A DNA stretch of 64,000 nt from Paenibacillus gyeongsangnamensis (lineage in GTDB: Bacteria > Bacillota > Bacilli > Paenibacillales > NBRC-103111). The notes under the pieces are model-generated. The model had not been told where the DNA came from. It ran no database searches and saw nothing but the letters and a program-made list of their open reading frames with translations. Positions 1 through 8,742 of the stretch are shown in pieces (positions within the stretch are counted from its first letter, which is position 1; each line of letters opens with the position of its first letter). The DNA is taken from NCBI RefSeq assembly GCF_027533625.1, contig NZ_JAQAGZ010000006.1:186001-250000 (forward strand), given 5' to 3'. The translations under genes were made by a program, and so were the position numbers.

Positions 1-1
1 G

Positions 2-178
2 TTTGAAACGCTGTACGGCCATCTGAGCAAGATGGACGTACGCGCCGGAGACCGCGTCCGTAAGGGCGAAAAAATCGGGGTTATGGGACAGACGGGCAAC
101 GCTACAGGCGTCCATCTGCATTTTGAGATTCATAAGAACGGCGAACAGCAAAATCCGATGAAATATTTGCAGCTATAA
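2..178 (+). CDS. M23 family metallopeptidase, C-terminal end (partial)
   Basis: Only the last 58 codons are in the window; the gene runs in from the left edge. The fragment carries YGHLS and, about 30 residues later, VHLHFEI, whose HxH pair is the C-terminal zinc-ligand motif of LytM/M23 endopeptidases. The VRAGDRVRKGEKIG stretch between them is typical of the beta-hairpin in this fold. Such enzymes cut peptide cross-links in peptidoglycan; in spore formers, close relatives (SpoIIQ, LytH) also have sporulation roles. Which subtype this is cannot be judged without the N-terminus. Confidence 0.88.
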   Translation, partial: FETLYGHLSKMDVRAGDRVRKGEKIGVMGQTGNATGVHLHFEIHKNGEQQNPMKYLQL

Positions 179-200
179 ACCCTTGTATTCGCATGGATTT

Positions 201-225
201 GCCCCTTGATATTCAAGGGGCTTGT
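201..225 (+). terminator. Hairpin terminator behind the M23 gene
   Basis: A perfect 9-bp stem (201-209 with 213-221, loop TAT) starts 23 nt after the M23 stop codon. The tail TTGTTGG is a poor U-tract, so termination may be partial. Confidence 0.55.
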
Positions 226-271
226 TGGCGCTGGGAAGCTGCCGGGCATTTAAGGGATTCCAAGGCAAGAC

Positions 272-299
272 TTGATCCAGAACGTACGTTTGCTATAAT
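272..299 (+). promoter_or_regulatory. Sigma-A promoter for the SGNH hydrolase/ABC operon
   Basis: TTGATC (272-277), 16-nt spacer, perfect TATAAT (294-299) preceded by TGC, giving an extended -10. It lies about 110 nt upstream of the SGNH hydrolase start and downstream of the hairpin terminator. Confidence 0.75.
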
Positions 300-411
300 A
301 AGGGTAACTGCATGCGGCTGCATTTGCAAAACGCGCTGTAAACCGCTACTCTAAAAAATAAAGCACCTTATTTTGCATTTTTATTACATCCGTGAGTTGG
401 GGGAGAATAGG

Positions 412-1245
412 TTGAATTCTTCGCGTTGGTTGTGGCGCTGGGTTGGCGGTGGCGCCATGGCGGCCACACTGCTGTGCTTGTTCGGATTCGGATATGCCGC
501 TAATCAAATCATATTTCCTAAGCCTGCCGCCCCGGATGCAGCCGGCCCGGCAGGCGCGCCGCAGGCCGAAAAGCCCAAGCAGGATGCGTGGGACGCCAAG
601 GCTAAGATCCAAATTGTGGCTCTAGGCGATTCCCTTACGGTCGGCACCGGAGATTTGACCGGGAAGGGCTACGTCGGCAGGACGCGGGATCTGCTGGAGA
701 AGCAGCTGGGCAAGCCGGTTTTCGTTTACAATAACTTTGCCATTGCTGGCTACCGCACGTACGACTTGCTCAAGGATTGGGATGCGAAGAAGGATATCGG
801 CAAATCGATTGCGGAAGCCGACCTCGTGCTGCTGACGATCGGCGGCAACGATTTGTTCGAAGGCGGAGGCGACATCTTCACGAACAGCGCTACCGGAGAG
901 GGCTTCAATCCGAAAGCGGCGGCGGACCGCATGCCGGAAGCGCTGAAGCGGCTGAGCGACATCTTCGATCGGATCGCCAAGGCGAATCCGAAGGCCCGGG
1001 TGCTCTATGTCGGACTGTACCACCCGTTCCTTGATTTGGATCCGCAGCGTACGGGGGCGCCGATCGTCCAGCAGTGGAACAAGTCGGCATTCGATCTGGC
1101 TAACCGCTATCCGAATTTCGTCGTCGTGCCGACCTACGATTTGTTCGAGCTGGGGCTCTCGAAATATTTGTATACGGATCACTTTCACCCGAACCAGGAC
1201 GGATATGCCCGGATCGCAGGGCGGATCGCCGAAATATTGAACTAG
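412..1245 (+). CDS. SGNH/GDSL-family lipase-esterase, membrane-anchored or secreted
   Basis: About 277 aa. An N-terminal hydrophobic segment (residues about 9-28) acts as a signal peptide or anchor and is followed by an Ala/Pro-rich linker. The SGNH blocks are present: GDSLTVG (nucleophile Ser), TIGGNDLF (block III Gly-Asn) and DHFHPNQDGY (Asp-x-x-His of block V). The family hydrolyses ester or acyl bonds outside the cell; the substrate is not evident. I chose TTG at 412 because a GGGGGAGA ribosome site lies 7 nt upstream; an in-frame TTG at 373 has no such site. It is the first gene of a probable operon with the ABC exporter 16 nt downstream. Confidence 0.85.
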   Translation: MNSSRWLWRWVGGGAMAATLLCLFGFGYAANQIIFPKPAAPDAAGPAGAPQAEKPKQDAWDAKAKIQIVALGDSLTVGTGDLTGKGYVGRTRDLLEKQLGKPVFVYNNFAIAGYRTYDLLKDWDAKKDIGKSIAEADLVLLTIGGNDLFEGGGDIFTNSATGEGFNPKAAADRMPEALKRLSDIFDRIAKANPKARVLYVGLYHPFLDLDPQRTGAPIVQQWNKSAFDLANRYPNFVVVPTYDLFELGLSKYLYTDHFHPNQDGYARIAGRIAEILN

Positions 1246-1261
1246 AGAGGAGGAGCCGCGC

Positions 1262-2239
1262 GTGCTCGTGAAGGACGACCGGAGGGAGACGGTTCTCTCC
1301 GTAAACAATGTCAAGAAAACGATCGGCAACCGGTTGATCATCAAGGGCATATCCTTCGAGGTCTATGCCGGTGAAATCTTCGGCTTCCTGGGGCCGAACG
1401 GTTCGGGCAAGACGACGACGATCCGGATGCTGGTAGACTTGATCAAGCCGACCGGAGGGTCGATCACCATCTGCGGCCAAGACGTGCATAAGGAGCATAA
1501 TGAGGCGCTCCGCCATGTCGGATGCATCGTCGAGAATCCGGAGCTATACCCGTATTTGAGCGGCTGGGAGAACCTGGAGCAATTCGCGAGAATGCTGCCC
1601 GGGGTTTCGGAAGAGCGGATCCGGGAAGTGGTCGACATCGTCGGCATGGACCAGCGCATCCACGACAGGGTGAAGACGTATTCCCTCGGCATGCGGCAGC
1701 GGCTCGGCATCGCCCAGGCGCTGCTCAATCGGCCGAAGCTGCTTATTCTGGACGAGCCGACGAACGGGCTCGATCCGCAAGGCATCAAGGAGCTGCGGGA
1801 ATTTATCCGGCAGCTTGCTGACACCGGTCTGAGCCTGTTCGTCTCCAGCCACCTGCTCAGCGAGATCCAGCAGATGTGCGACAGAGTCGCCATCATCAGC
1901 CACGGCGAGGTTATTAAAGTGGGGGAAGTCGGAGCTCTGATCGACGAATCGGCCAGCACAGTCGTATGGAAGGCCGTTCCGCTAACGGCTGCGCTGGAAG
2001 TGCTCGGGCGGCATAACGCGATCGAGATTGTGGAAACGGACGCCGGGTCTGGCGATCAGCAGGACAGTAACGGGAAGCCGTACGAGGCCTTCATTGTCAC
2101 CCGGGTTAGTCCGGCTGCTATCCCAGAGCTGACGCGGCAGCTGGTAGAAGCGGGAATCTCACTTTACGGCATTGAAATCAAGCATCCGACCCTGGAGGAT
2201 TTATTCCTGGAGCTGACGGAGGGTGAACGCATTGGTTAG
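1262..2239 (+). CDS. ABC transporter ATP-binding protein (BcrA/CcmA type)
   Basis: 325 aa. Walker A is GPNGSGKT, the signature region is YSLGMRQRLGIAQAL, and Walker B is LLILDEPTNGLDPQG followed by the SSHLLSE switch region. A C-terminal extension of roughly 100 residues is common in exporters of the bacitracin-resistance/Nod type. The start is GTG behind GAGGAGGAG. The 3' end overlaps the start of the permease gene, so the two are translationally coupled. Together they form an ABC-2 exporter of unknown cargo; no bacteriocin or lantibiotic gene sits beside it. Confidence 0.92.
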   Translation: MLVKDDRRETVLSVNNVKKTIGNRLIIKGISFEVYAGEIFGFLGPNGSGKTTTIRMLVDLIKPTGGSITICGQDVHKEHNEALRHVGCIVENPELYPYLSGWENLEQFARMLPGVSEERIREVVDIVGMDQRIHDRVKTYSLGMRQRLGIAQALLNRPKLLILDEPTNGLDPQGIKELREFIRQLADTGLSLFVSSHLLSEIQQMCDRVAIISHGEVIKVGEVGALIDESASTVVWKAVPLTAALEVLGRHNAIEIVETDAGSGDQQDSNGKPYEAFIVTRVSPAAIPELTRQLVEAGISLYGIEIKHPTLEDLFLELTEGERIG

Positions 2240-3224
2240 CCTGTATCCGCTCGTAATGAACGAATGCATCAAGATTGTGAAGAAGCGCAGGCTGCTCGTC
2301 GTGCTGATAATTTTGGCCGCGATTATCCCTATGTTTACCTATGCCCAGCTGAAGGTGGCGCAGAATAACGAGAAGCAGTTCGGGACTACCGACTGGAGGG
2401 CGGAGCAGCGGCAGAAGATTGTCGATTACACCCGAAGCCTCGGAAGCGCGCGCGTCCCGGAGGAATGGAAGCAGTTCCGGCGGGTCGAGGTGAAGCTGGC
2501 GCAGTACTATTTGGATAAAGATGTGAATCCCTCTGCGCCGAACGGGGTAACCTTTACAAGAGAGTTTCTCAAAAATGCCGTCGGCTTGTTCATTCCGCTG
2601 ATGGTGATGGTGGTCGCGGCGGATCTGATCTCCGGCGAGCATTCGGGCGGGACGATCAAGCTGCTGCTGACGAGACCTGTTCAAAGGTGGAAAATACTGC
2701 TCAGCAAGCTGATCAGCATGCTGCTTTTCGTATCCGTGATCGTGATTGCGACCGGCTTATTATGCTACCTCATTTCGGGAATCGTTTTCGGCTATGGCGG
2801 ATGGGACATGCCTGTCTTCTTCGGGTTCCAGATCAAAGGAACGGAACTGGACCTCTCGTATGTACGTCCGGTCGACCATTGGCTATTCCTGATCATGGAG
2901 CTCGGTCTTGTCTGGTATTCGGCGCTGATCGTAGCCGTCATGACGCTGATGGTGTCCGTGCTTGTACGATCGACGGCCGCAGGGATGGGGATCATGCTGG
3001 CCGTGCTCATTTCGGGGACGATTCTTTCCAATATGGTCTCTTCCTGGGAGACCGCGAAATATTTGTTTATGGTAAATTTAAGGCTGACGGACTATCTTAC
3101 GGGGAGTCTTCCGCCGATAAAAGGGATGGACTTGCCGTTCTCTTTAGCCGTTCTTACCGTGTGGGGCGGTCTGTCCCTGATCGTTTCGTTTGCGGTCTTC
3201 ACGAAAAAAGATGTATTGAACTAA
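2232..3224 (+). CDS. ABC-2 type permease subunit
   Basis: About 330 aa with an N-terminal transmembrane segment, an extracytoplasmic stretch of roughly 75 residues, then five or so further hydrophobic helices, the ABC2_membrane arrangement. SGEHSGGTIKLLLTRPV is the conserved cytoplasmic coupling motif of this family. TTG at 2232 is preferred over GTG at 2223 because GGAGG (2218-2222) abuts the GTG with no spacing but is 9 nt from the TTG. It pairs with the ATPase encoded upstream. The end of the gene carries the parE promoter. Confidence 0.88.
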   Translation: MVSLYPLVMNECIKIVKKRRLLVVLIILAAIIPMFTYAQLKVAQNNEKQFGTTDWRAEQRQKIVDYTRSLGSARVPEEWKQFRRVEVKLAQYYLDKDVNPSAPNGVTFTREFLKNAVGLFIPLMVMVVAADLISGEHSGGTIKLLLTRPVQRWKILLSKLISMLLFVSVIVIATGLLCYLISGIVFGYGGWDMPVFFGFQIKGTELDLSYVRPVDHWLFLIMELGLVWYSALIVAVMTLMVSVLVRSTAAGMGIMLAVLISGTILSNMVSSWETAKYLFMVNLRLTDYLTGSLPPIKGMDLPFSLAVLTVWGGLSLIVSFAVFTKKDVLN

Positions 3225-3243
3225 TGGAATCTAATGTTATAAT
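3216..3243 (+). promoter_or_regulatory. Sigma-A promoter for parE-parC
   Basis: TTGAAC (3216-3221), 16-nt spacer, perfect TATAAT (3238-3243) with an upstream TGT (extended -10). The -35 lies inside the last codons of the ABC permease; parE starts 45 nt after the -10. Confidence 0.7.
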
Positions 3244-3287
3244 GCATGATAGTTGAATGGAAGACTTAGGGTTTAGGGGAGGCTGCG

Positions 3288-5261
3288 ATGACGGAACAAC
3301 TCGATTTGTTTACTAAAACCGTAGCAGCGCCGGCGGATTACGGTGCGGACGATATTCAAGTGCTGGAGGGACTCGTCGCCGTTCGGAAACGTCCGGGGAT
3401 GTACATCGGAAGCACAAGCTCATCCGGTTTGCATCACTTGGTATGGGAAATCGTGGATAACGCCGTGGACGAGCATCTGGCCAAATATTGCTCGCAGATC
3501 GACGTGACCATTCATAAGGATCAGTCGGTTACCGTGCTGGACAACGGACGGGGCATCCCGACCGGAATGCACAAAACGGGAATTCCTACGCCGCAGGTGG
3601 TGTTTACCATGCTGCATGCCGGAGGCAAATTCGGCGGAGCCGGATACAAGAAGTCGGGCGGATTGCACGGCGTCGGGGCTTCCGTGACGAACGCGCTGTC
3701 CGAATGGCTGGTTGTTGAAATTTACCGCGAAGGCAAAATACACCGCCAGCGGTTCGAATATTGGGTCGATGAGCAGGGCAAGGAGCATGTCGGCGAACCG
3801 GTCAATGGACTGGAAGTGATCGGCACCACCCGCAAAACCGGCACGAAGGTCACCTTCAAGCCGGACAAAAGAGTATTTCAGGGCGGCATTTCGCTTAACC
3901 ACGATACGTTGTTCGAACGCTTACAAGAAATTGCCTTCCTGAATTCGGGGCTGAAGGTGACGCTGACCGACGAACGCTCCGGCAAGGAGGATGTATTCCA
4001 ATATGACGGCGGAGCGAGCGAATTCGTTCAGTTCCTGAACGAGGAGAAGACCGTTCTGCACGATGTGATTCATTTTGTCGCCGAGAAGGACGATATCGAG
4101 GTCGAGGTGGCGCTTCAATATAACGACGGCTATACCGAGACGATCGTCTCGTTCGTGAACTCGATTCCGACGCGCGGCGGCGGTACGCACGAAACCGGAT
4201 TTAAGACCGCGTATACGCGGGTCATGAACGATTACGCCCGCAAGACAGGCATGCTGAAGGAGAAAGAGAAAAATCTCGACGGCCAGGATCTCCGCGAAGG
4301 GATGATGTCCGTCATTAATATCAAGATGAGCGAGGTCGAGTTCGTCGGCCAAACGAAGGACCAGCTGGGGAGCGCCTCGGCGCGCAGCGCGGTCGATTCG
4401 GTCGTCTCGGACAAGATGGCGGTGTTTCTGGAAGAGAACCCGCAGGTCGCCCAGCTCATCATGAAGAAGGCGATCCAATCGGCCAAAGCGCGCGAAGCGG
4501 CACGCAAGGCGCGGGAGGAAGTGCGCAGCGGCAAGAAGGGGCGCAGCGAGAGCTCGAACCTGGGCGGGAAGCTTACCCCGGCACAATCCAAGGATTATGC
4601 CCGCAACGAGCTGTTTATCGTCGAAGGCGACTCCGCCGGAGGCTCCGCCAAGCAGGGAAGGGATTCCAAGCATCAGGCGATCCTGCCGCTGAAGGGCAAG
4701 CCGATGAATCCCGAGAAATCGAAGCTGCTCGACGTGATGAAGAACGATGAATATAAAGCCATTATCGCCGCCATCGGCGCAGGGGTGGGACCGGAATTCG
4801 ACGAAGCCGAGTCGAACTACGGCAAAATCATCATTATGACGGATGCGGATACGGACGGCGCGCATATCCAAGTGCTGCTGCTGACGTTCTTCTACCGATA
4901 CATGAAGCCGCTCATTGACGCCGGCAAAGTATATATCGCCCAGCCGCCGCTGTTCAAAGTGACGAAGAAAGCGGGCAAGAGCAGCAGCGTTCGCTATGCC
5001 TGGACCGACGAGCAGCTCGCAGCGCTCACCAAGGAGCTCGGCAAAAATATCGAGCTGCAGCGGTATAAGGGGCTCGGCGAGATGAACCCCGATCAGCTGT
5101 GGGAAACGACGATGGATCCGACGACACGCACGCTGCTTCAGGTGAAGATCGACGACGCGGCCAAGGCCGAACGCCGGGTTTCTACGCTGATGGGGGATAA
5201 AGTAGATCCGCGCAAGCGATGGATTATCGAGAACGTGGACTTTACGGAATATGAAGAGTAA
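3288..5261 (+). CDS. parE: DNA topoisomerase IV subunit B
   Basis: 657 aa, full length. GHKL ATPase motifs are intact: EIVDNAVDEHLAKY, LDNGRGIPTGMH and GGLHGVGASVTNALS. The transducer domain follows, then the TOPRIM region with EGDSAGGSAKQGRD and MTDADTDGAHI (metal-binding DxD) and the C-terminal RYKGLGEMNPDQLWETTMDP motif. It supplies ATP hydrolysis for chromosome decatenation. Immediate linkage to parC, rather than a gyrB/gyrA/recF context, supports ParE over GyrB. A GGGGAGG ribosome site precedes the ATG; parC follows after 15 nt. Confidence 0.95.
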   Translation: MTEQLDLFTKTVAAPADYGADDIQVLEGLVAVRKRPGMYIGSTSSSGLHHLVWEIVDNAVDEHLAKYCSQIDVTIHKDQSVTVLDNGRGIPTGMHKTGIPTPQVVFTMLHAGGKFGGAGYKKSGGLHGVGASVTNALSEWLVVEIYREGKIHRQRFEYWVDEQGKEHVGEPVNGLEVIGTTRKTGTKVTFKPDKRVFQGGISLNHDTLFERLQEIAFLNSGLKVTLTDERSGKEDVFQYDGGASEFVQFLNEEKTVLHDVIHFVAEKDDIEVEVALQYNDGYTETIVSFVNSIPTRGGGTHETGFKTAYTRVMNDYARKTGMLKEKEKNLDGQDLREGMMSVINIKMSEVEFVGQTKDQLGSASARSAVDSVVSDKMAVFLEENPQVAQLIMKKAIQSAKAREAARKAREEVRSGKKGRSESSNLGGKLTPAQSKDYARNELFIVEGDSAGGSAKQGRDSKHQAILPLKGKPMNPEKSKLLDVMKNDEYKAIIAAIGAGVGPEFDEAESNYGKIIIMTDADTDGAHIQVLLLTFFYRYMKPLIDAGKVYIAQPPLFKVTKKAGKSSSVRYAWTDEQLAALTKELGKNIELQRYKGLGEMNPDQLWETTMDPTTRTLLQVKIDDAAKAERRVSTLMGDKVDPRKRWIIENVDFTEYEE

Positions 5262-5276
5262 ACGGGGGCCAAACGC

Positions 5277-7712
5277 TTGAGTACACTGGAAAACTTTTTG
5301 CCGGCCTTTCTGGAAGAAGTGGTCGGGGACCGGTTCGGCCGGTACTCCAAATATATTATTCAAGACCGGGCGATTCCCGATGTGCGCGACGGCTTGAAGC
5401 CGGTGCAGCGGCGGATTCTGTACGCGATGTACGATGCGGGTAATACGCCGGACAAGCCGTACCGCAAGTCGGCGAAGACCGTCGGTGACGTCATGGGCAA
5501 CTATCATCCGCATGGCGACGCCTCCATTTATGAAGGCATGGTGCGGATGGCGCAGTCGTGGAAGATGAGCCATATGCTGATCGACGGCCATGGCAACTGG
5601 GGCTCAATGGACGACGATCCCGCCGCGGCCATGCGGTATACGGAGGCAAGGCTGTCCCCGATCTCCATGGAGCTTCTGCGGGACATTGAGAAGCGGACGG
5701 TGCAGTTCAAGGACAACTTCGACAATACGACGAAGGAGCCCGTCGTGCTGCCTTCCCGTTATCCGAATCTGCTCGTCAACGGGGTCAGCGGCATTTCATC
5801 CGGGTTCGCTACGGAAATTCCGACCCATAACCTGCGCGAGGTGATTAACGCTTGCGTGGAATTAATCGATCGACCGGATATTACGCTGGAGGAGCTGATG
5901 GGCGTCATTCAAGGCCCGGATTTTCCTACCGGCGGCATTATTATGGGCTCCGAGGGGATTCGGGAGGCTTACCGTACCGGTCGCGGCCGCATTTATTTGC
6001 GCGGACGGACAACGATCGAGGAGCTCCGCGGCGGGCGTCAGCAAATCGTCATCACGGAGATTCCGTATCAAGTAGTGAAAGCGCGGCTCGTTACCGCTAT
6101 GGAAAATATTCGTCTTGAGAAGAAGATCGAGGGGATTGACGAAGTCCGAGACGAGAGCGGCCGGGAAGGGCTGCGGATCGTTGTCGAGCTGAAGAAGAAC
6201 GCCGATGCGCAGGGCATTCTCGCTTACCTTCTCAAGAAGACCGATCTTCAAGTCTCCTATAGCTTCAACATGGTCGCCATCGTCAACAAGACGCCGAGGC
6301 AGCTCGGCGTAATCGAGATGCTGCAGGCTTACATCGAGCATCAGAAGGAAGTCGTGACCTTCCGTTCCCGTTATGAGCTGGAGAAGGCGGAAGACCGCGC
6401 TCATGTGCTCGAAGGCCTGGTCAAGGCCCTGAACATTCTGGATGAAATCATCGCGGCAATCAAAGCCTCCAAGAACCGTCAGGACGCTCAGAACAACCTC
6501 GTGGCGCAGTTCGGGTTCACGGAACGCCAGGCGGATGCGATTCTTACCCTGCAGCTCTACCGGTTGACGAATCTCGAGATTCATTCGCTCGAGAAGGAGC
6601 TGAAGGACATCCAGAAGACGATCGCCTATCTTCAGGGGATTCTTGGCAGCGAGAAGAAGCTGCTCGGCGTAATCAAGAGTGAAATGTCGGAAATTCGGGA
6701 TAAATACGGGATCGACCGGCGTTCGGAGATTCATGATGAAGTGGAAGAGCTGAAGGTCGGACTTGAGGTGATGGTTACTGCGGAGGACGTATTCGTAACC
6801 TTGTCCCAAGACGGTTATATCAAACGGACCGGGAAGCTGTCCTTCATCCGTTCAGGCGGCGAAATCGATAAGACCGGCTTGAAGGAAGGGGACCATCTCC
6901 GTTACCTTCTCGACGTGAATACGCTGGAGAATCTGCTGATCTTCACGCAGAAAGGCCAGTATTATTTGCTTCCGGTGCATCAAATTCCGGAATATAAGTG
7001 GAAGGAGAACGGTACCGCAATCGTCAACGTCATTCCGATTCCGAAGGACGACCGGATCGTTCACGTCATTCCGGTGAAAGATTTCGACGAGCCCGGCAAG
7101 TCGCTCCTCTTCATTACCCGCAAAGGACAAGTCAAGAGGACGGAGCTCAAGGAATATATGACAAACCGTTCCATCGGGATCGTCGCCTGCAAGGTAGGGG
7201 ACCAGGACGCATTGATCGATGTGAAGGTCAGCACCGGCGAGAAGGACCTGCTGCTCGTGTCGAAGCAGGGAATGGCGATCCGTTTCAAGGAGGCCGAGGT
7301 CAATCCGATGGGCCGGGCTGCCGCCGGCGTACGGGGCATTCAGCTGAAGGAGGACGACGAGATCGTCAGCGCGGAATGGCTTGACGAGGACGAGGGCGAA
7401 ATACTGGTCGTATCCGACTTGGGCTATGCCAAGCGTTCGCTCGTGATCGATTATCCGGTGCAAGGACGCGGCGGGAAGGGCATCATCACTTTTGAATTCA
7501 AAGAAGGCAAGCGGGTAAAATCGAACGGCGAGGAGCTCGTCGGAGCTTTCTCCGTGAAGGAGCCGTTCGAAGTCGGCGCCTTTATCAGCACCGGAGAACG
7601 CGCGAGCGCATCGACGGAGCAAGCGCCGATCGAGGACCGCAAATCTCCGGGCAAGCCGATCTTCCCGGTAAGCAAGAATGACAAGATTACGAAAATTATG
7701 AAGTTCCTATAG
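5277..7712 (+). CDS. parC: DNA topoisomerase IV subunit A
   Basis: 811 aa. The breakage-reunion domain starts RAIPDVRDGLKPVQRRILYAM, and the catalytic Tyr lies in AAAMRYTEARLS. A coiled-coil arm and a C-terminal beta-pinwheel follow. The gene starts with TTG behind a modest GGGGG site and is co-transcribed with parE. The quinolone-contact segment reads HPHGDASIYEGM: the position that is Ser80 in E. coli ParC is Ala82 here, with Ser83 one residue later, and the acidic anchor Glu86 is kept. The same GDASIY arrangement is found in mycobacterial GyrA. Confidence 0.94.
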   Translation: MSTLENFLPAFLEEVVGDRFGRYSKYIIQDRAIPDVRDGLKPVQRRILYAMYDAGNTPDKPYRKSAKTVGDVMGNYHPHGDASIYEGMVRMAQSWKMSHMLIDGHGNWGSMDDDPAAAMRYTEARLSPISMELLRDIEKRTVQFKDNFDNTTKEPVVLPSRYPNLLVNGVSGISSGFATEIPTHNLREVINACVELIDRPDITLEELMGVIQGPDFPTGGIIMGSEGIREAYRTGRGRIYLRGRTTIEELRGGRQQIVITEIPYQVVKARLVTAMENIRLEKKIEGIDEVRDESGREGLRIVVELKKNADAQGILAYLLKKTDLQVSYSFNMVAIVNKTPRQLGVIEMLQAYIEHQKEVVTFRSRYELEKAEDRAHVLEGLVKALNILDEIIAAIKASKNRQDAQNNLVAQFGFTERQADAILTLQLYRLTNLEIHSLEKELKDIQKTIAYLQGILGSEKKLLGVIKSEMSEIRDKYGIDRRSEIHDEVEELKVGLEVMVTAEDVFVTLSQDGYIKRTGKLSFIRSGGEIDKTGLKEGDHLRYLLDVNTLENLLIFTQKGQYYLLPVHQIPEYKWKENGTAIVNVIPIPKDDRIVHVIPVKDFDEPGKSLLFITRKGQVKRTELKEYMTNRSIGIVACKVGDQDALIDVKVSTGEKDLLLVSKQGMAIRFKEAEVNPMGRAAAGVRGIQLKEDDEIVSAEWLDEDEGEILVVSDLGYAKRSLVIDYPVQGRGGKGIITFEFKEGKRVKSNGEELVGAFSVKEPFEVGAFISTGERASASTEQAPIEDRKSPGKPIFPVSKNDKITKIMKFL

Positions 7713-7721
7713 TAGGTCCGT

Positions 7722-7898
7722 TCAATCGTAGCTGCTGTATTCGCTGCTCAGCTGCTCCAGCTTTTCCATAAGCTGGAGCAGCATTTGCAGTGCGGCCCAC
7801 ACCGGCATCGGATCATCCAGCCGCCCCAGCCAGTGAGGGTCGCTAATAATTCCTTTCCGCAGAGCTTCCTCCCCCAATTGAACCTTCCAAGCCTCCAT
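7722..7898 (-). CDS. Small 58-aa protein of unknown function
   Basis: Starts with ATG behind a perfect GGAGGAATAAGTT ribosome site and encodes 58 residues beginning MEAWKVQLGEEALRKG. It has a Trp-rich N-terminal half (Trp4, Trp23, Trp34) and a leucine-rich amphipathic second half (about residues 36-52) that could form a coiled coil. It converges on parC with a 9-nt gap. I do not recognise the family. The ribosome site and codon composition like its neighbours argue that it is real. Confidence 0.6.
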   Translation of the reverse strand: MEAWKVQLGEEALRKGIISDPHWLGRLDDPMPVWAALQMLLQLMEKLEQLSSEYSSYD

Positions 7899-8098
7899 AA
7901 CTTATTCCTCCTTGACCGCACGGATTGACAAGCTTCGCCGGATAGGCGAACATCCCTATTGCAATATATGTTGAACGACGTCTAAAGGTACCCTTATTTA
8001 TCAAGGCATGTCCTAAAATATTCATGCCGTTAATCTTTTATTCGACTTTGAGAATCGATATAATAGAATTAAAGATTGGATTTCCGGGAGTGATGGCT

Positions 8099-8512
8099 GT
8101 GATAACCCAAGAATTTGCCAAGCTGTGGTGGAAATTGTCCAAGGATCTGCGTACGCACATGGAGACGGAGCTGTCGCCTACACTGACCGAAGGCCAGCTA
8201 ACCGTTCTGGAGCTTCTCATGTTCTCCAATCAGGACACCATGAAGCCTTCTGATTTCATTGAGTTCCTCAATACGACCCCGGCTGCGATTACCACGCTGC
8301 TGGACCGGATGGAGAAGGGCGGTCTGATTACCCGCGAGAGGGATGAGAAGGACCGGCGGATCGTTTGGGTGAAGGTATCGGACAGAGGCCGCGAGGAATG
8401 CGAACGGGGGCTCAAGATCAGGGAGCATTTCCTCCAGAACTATCTTGGACGCATCTCGTCCCATAATCAGCAGCTCCTCGTCTATTTGCTTGGTAAAGTG
8501 GCGAACGCCTAG
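8099..8512 (+). CDS. MarR family transcriptional regulator
   Basis: 137 aa from GTG at 8099; an in-frame ATG at 8093 is 2 nt from the GGGAG ribosome site and the GTG is 8 nt away. A TATAAT hexamer at 8059-8064 makes the farther upstream in-frame ATG (8024) unlikely, since it would precede the promoter. The winged helix is recognisable: LTEGQLTVLELL, TPAAITTLLDRMEKGGLITRERDEKDRRIVWVKVSDRG. MarR proteins are dimeric repressors that respond to small ligands. No obvious target sits next to it, and the following locus is a toxin with its own promoter. Confidence 0.88.
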   Translation: MITQEFAKLWWKLSKDLRTHMETELSPTLTEGQLTVLELLMFSNQDTMKPSDFIEFLNTTPAAITTLLDRMEKGGLITRERDEKDRRIVWVKVSDRGREECERGLKIREHFLQNYLGRISSHNQQLLVYLLGKVANA

Positions 8513-8528
8513 TACTTTGGACTCTTTT

Positions 8529-8569
8529 TGCGAATGTATGTTCGCATAATTGTTCTTGTATGGTATAAT
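8529..8569 (+). promoter_or_regulatory. Promoter with overlapping LexA-like box upstream of the holin-like toxin
   Basis: -35 TTCGCA (8541-8546), 17-nt spacer, TATAAT (8564-8569) preceded by TGG. The 14-mer CGAATGTATGTTCG (8531-8544) differs at one position from the Bacillus LexA (DinR) consensus CGAACRNRYGTTCG and covers most of the -35. The extended arms TGCGAA/TTCGCA are perfect. Promoter elements are read directly; SOS control is an inference. Confidence 0.6.
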
Positions 8570-8658
8570 GTGGATACAGTAGAAGGCTTTCGAGGGCGGT
8601 TGGCACACGCTCCTGTTCGTCATTCCGGCTTGCCGGCAAGCGGGAAGGAGGTGTTGCC

Positions 8659-8742
8659 ATGGAAGTAAAGGATTCCATCTCCATGATGTTCATGTTCGGC
8701 ATGTTCATCTTGGCTTTGCTTTCCTACTTGAGAAAGAAGTAG
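8659..8742 (+). CDS. Putative holin-like toxin (type I toxin-antitoxin peptide)
   Basis: A 27-aa peptide, one transmembrane helix followed by a basic tail LRKK, with the family pattern MEVKDxxxxMFxFGMFILALLxY of the Hol_Tox family. A GGAAGGAGGTG ribosome site precedes the ATG by 6 nt. The 3' end runs directly into an AGACCTCCC/GGGAGGTCT inverted repeat (8741-8749 with 8766-8774), an arrangement seen around related peptides. Such peptides insert in the membrane and are held off by an antisense RNA. No protein partner is present, consistent with type I. Confidence 0.85.
   Translation: MEVKDSISMMFMFGMFILALLSYLRKK

Noticed and set aside
24..160. CRISPR array or tandem repeat anywhere in the window
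   Set aside because: The only regular repeats are the 102-bp units and they lack spacer organisation.
622..1350. Long minus-strand frame across the SGNH hydrolase gene
   Set aside because: Complete overlap with a gene that has catalytic motifs and a good ribosome site; the antisense product is rich in Arg/Pro and has no recognisable domain. Such shadow frames are frequent in GC-rich coding DNA.
3921..5591. 556-codon minus-strand frame opposite parE/parC
   Set aside because: Mirrors the third-position GC of parE; composition is Arg/His/Leu-rich and no start signal is present.
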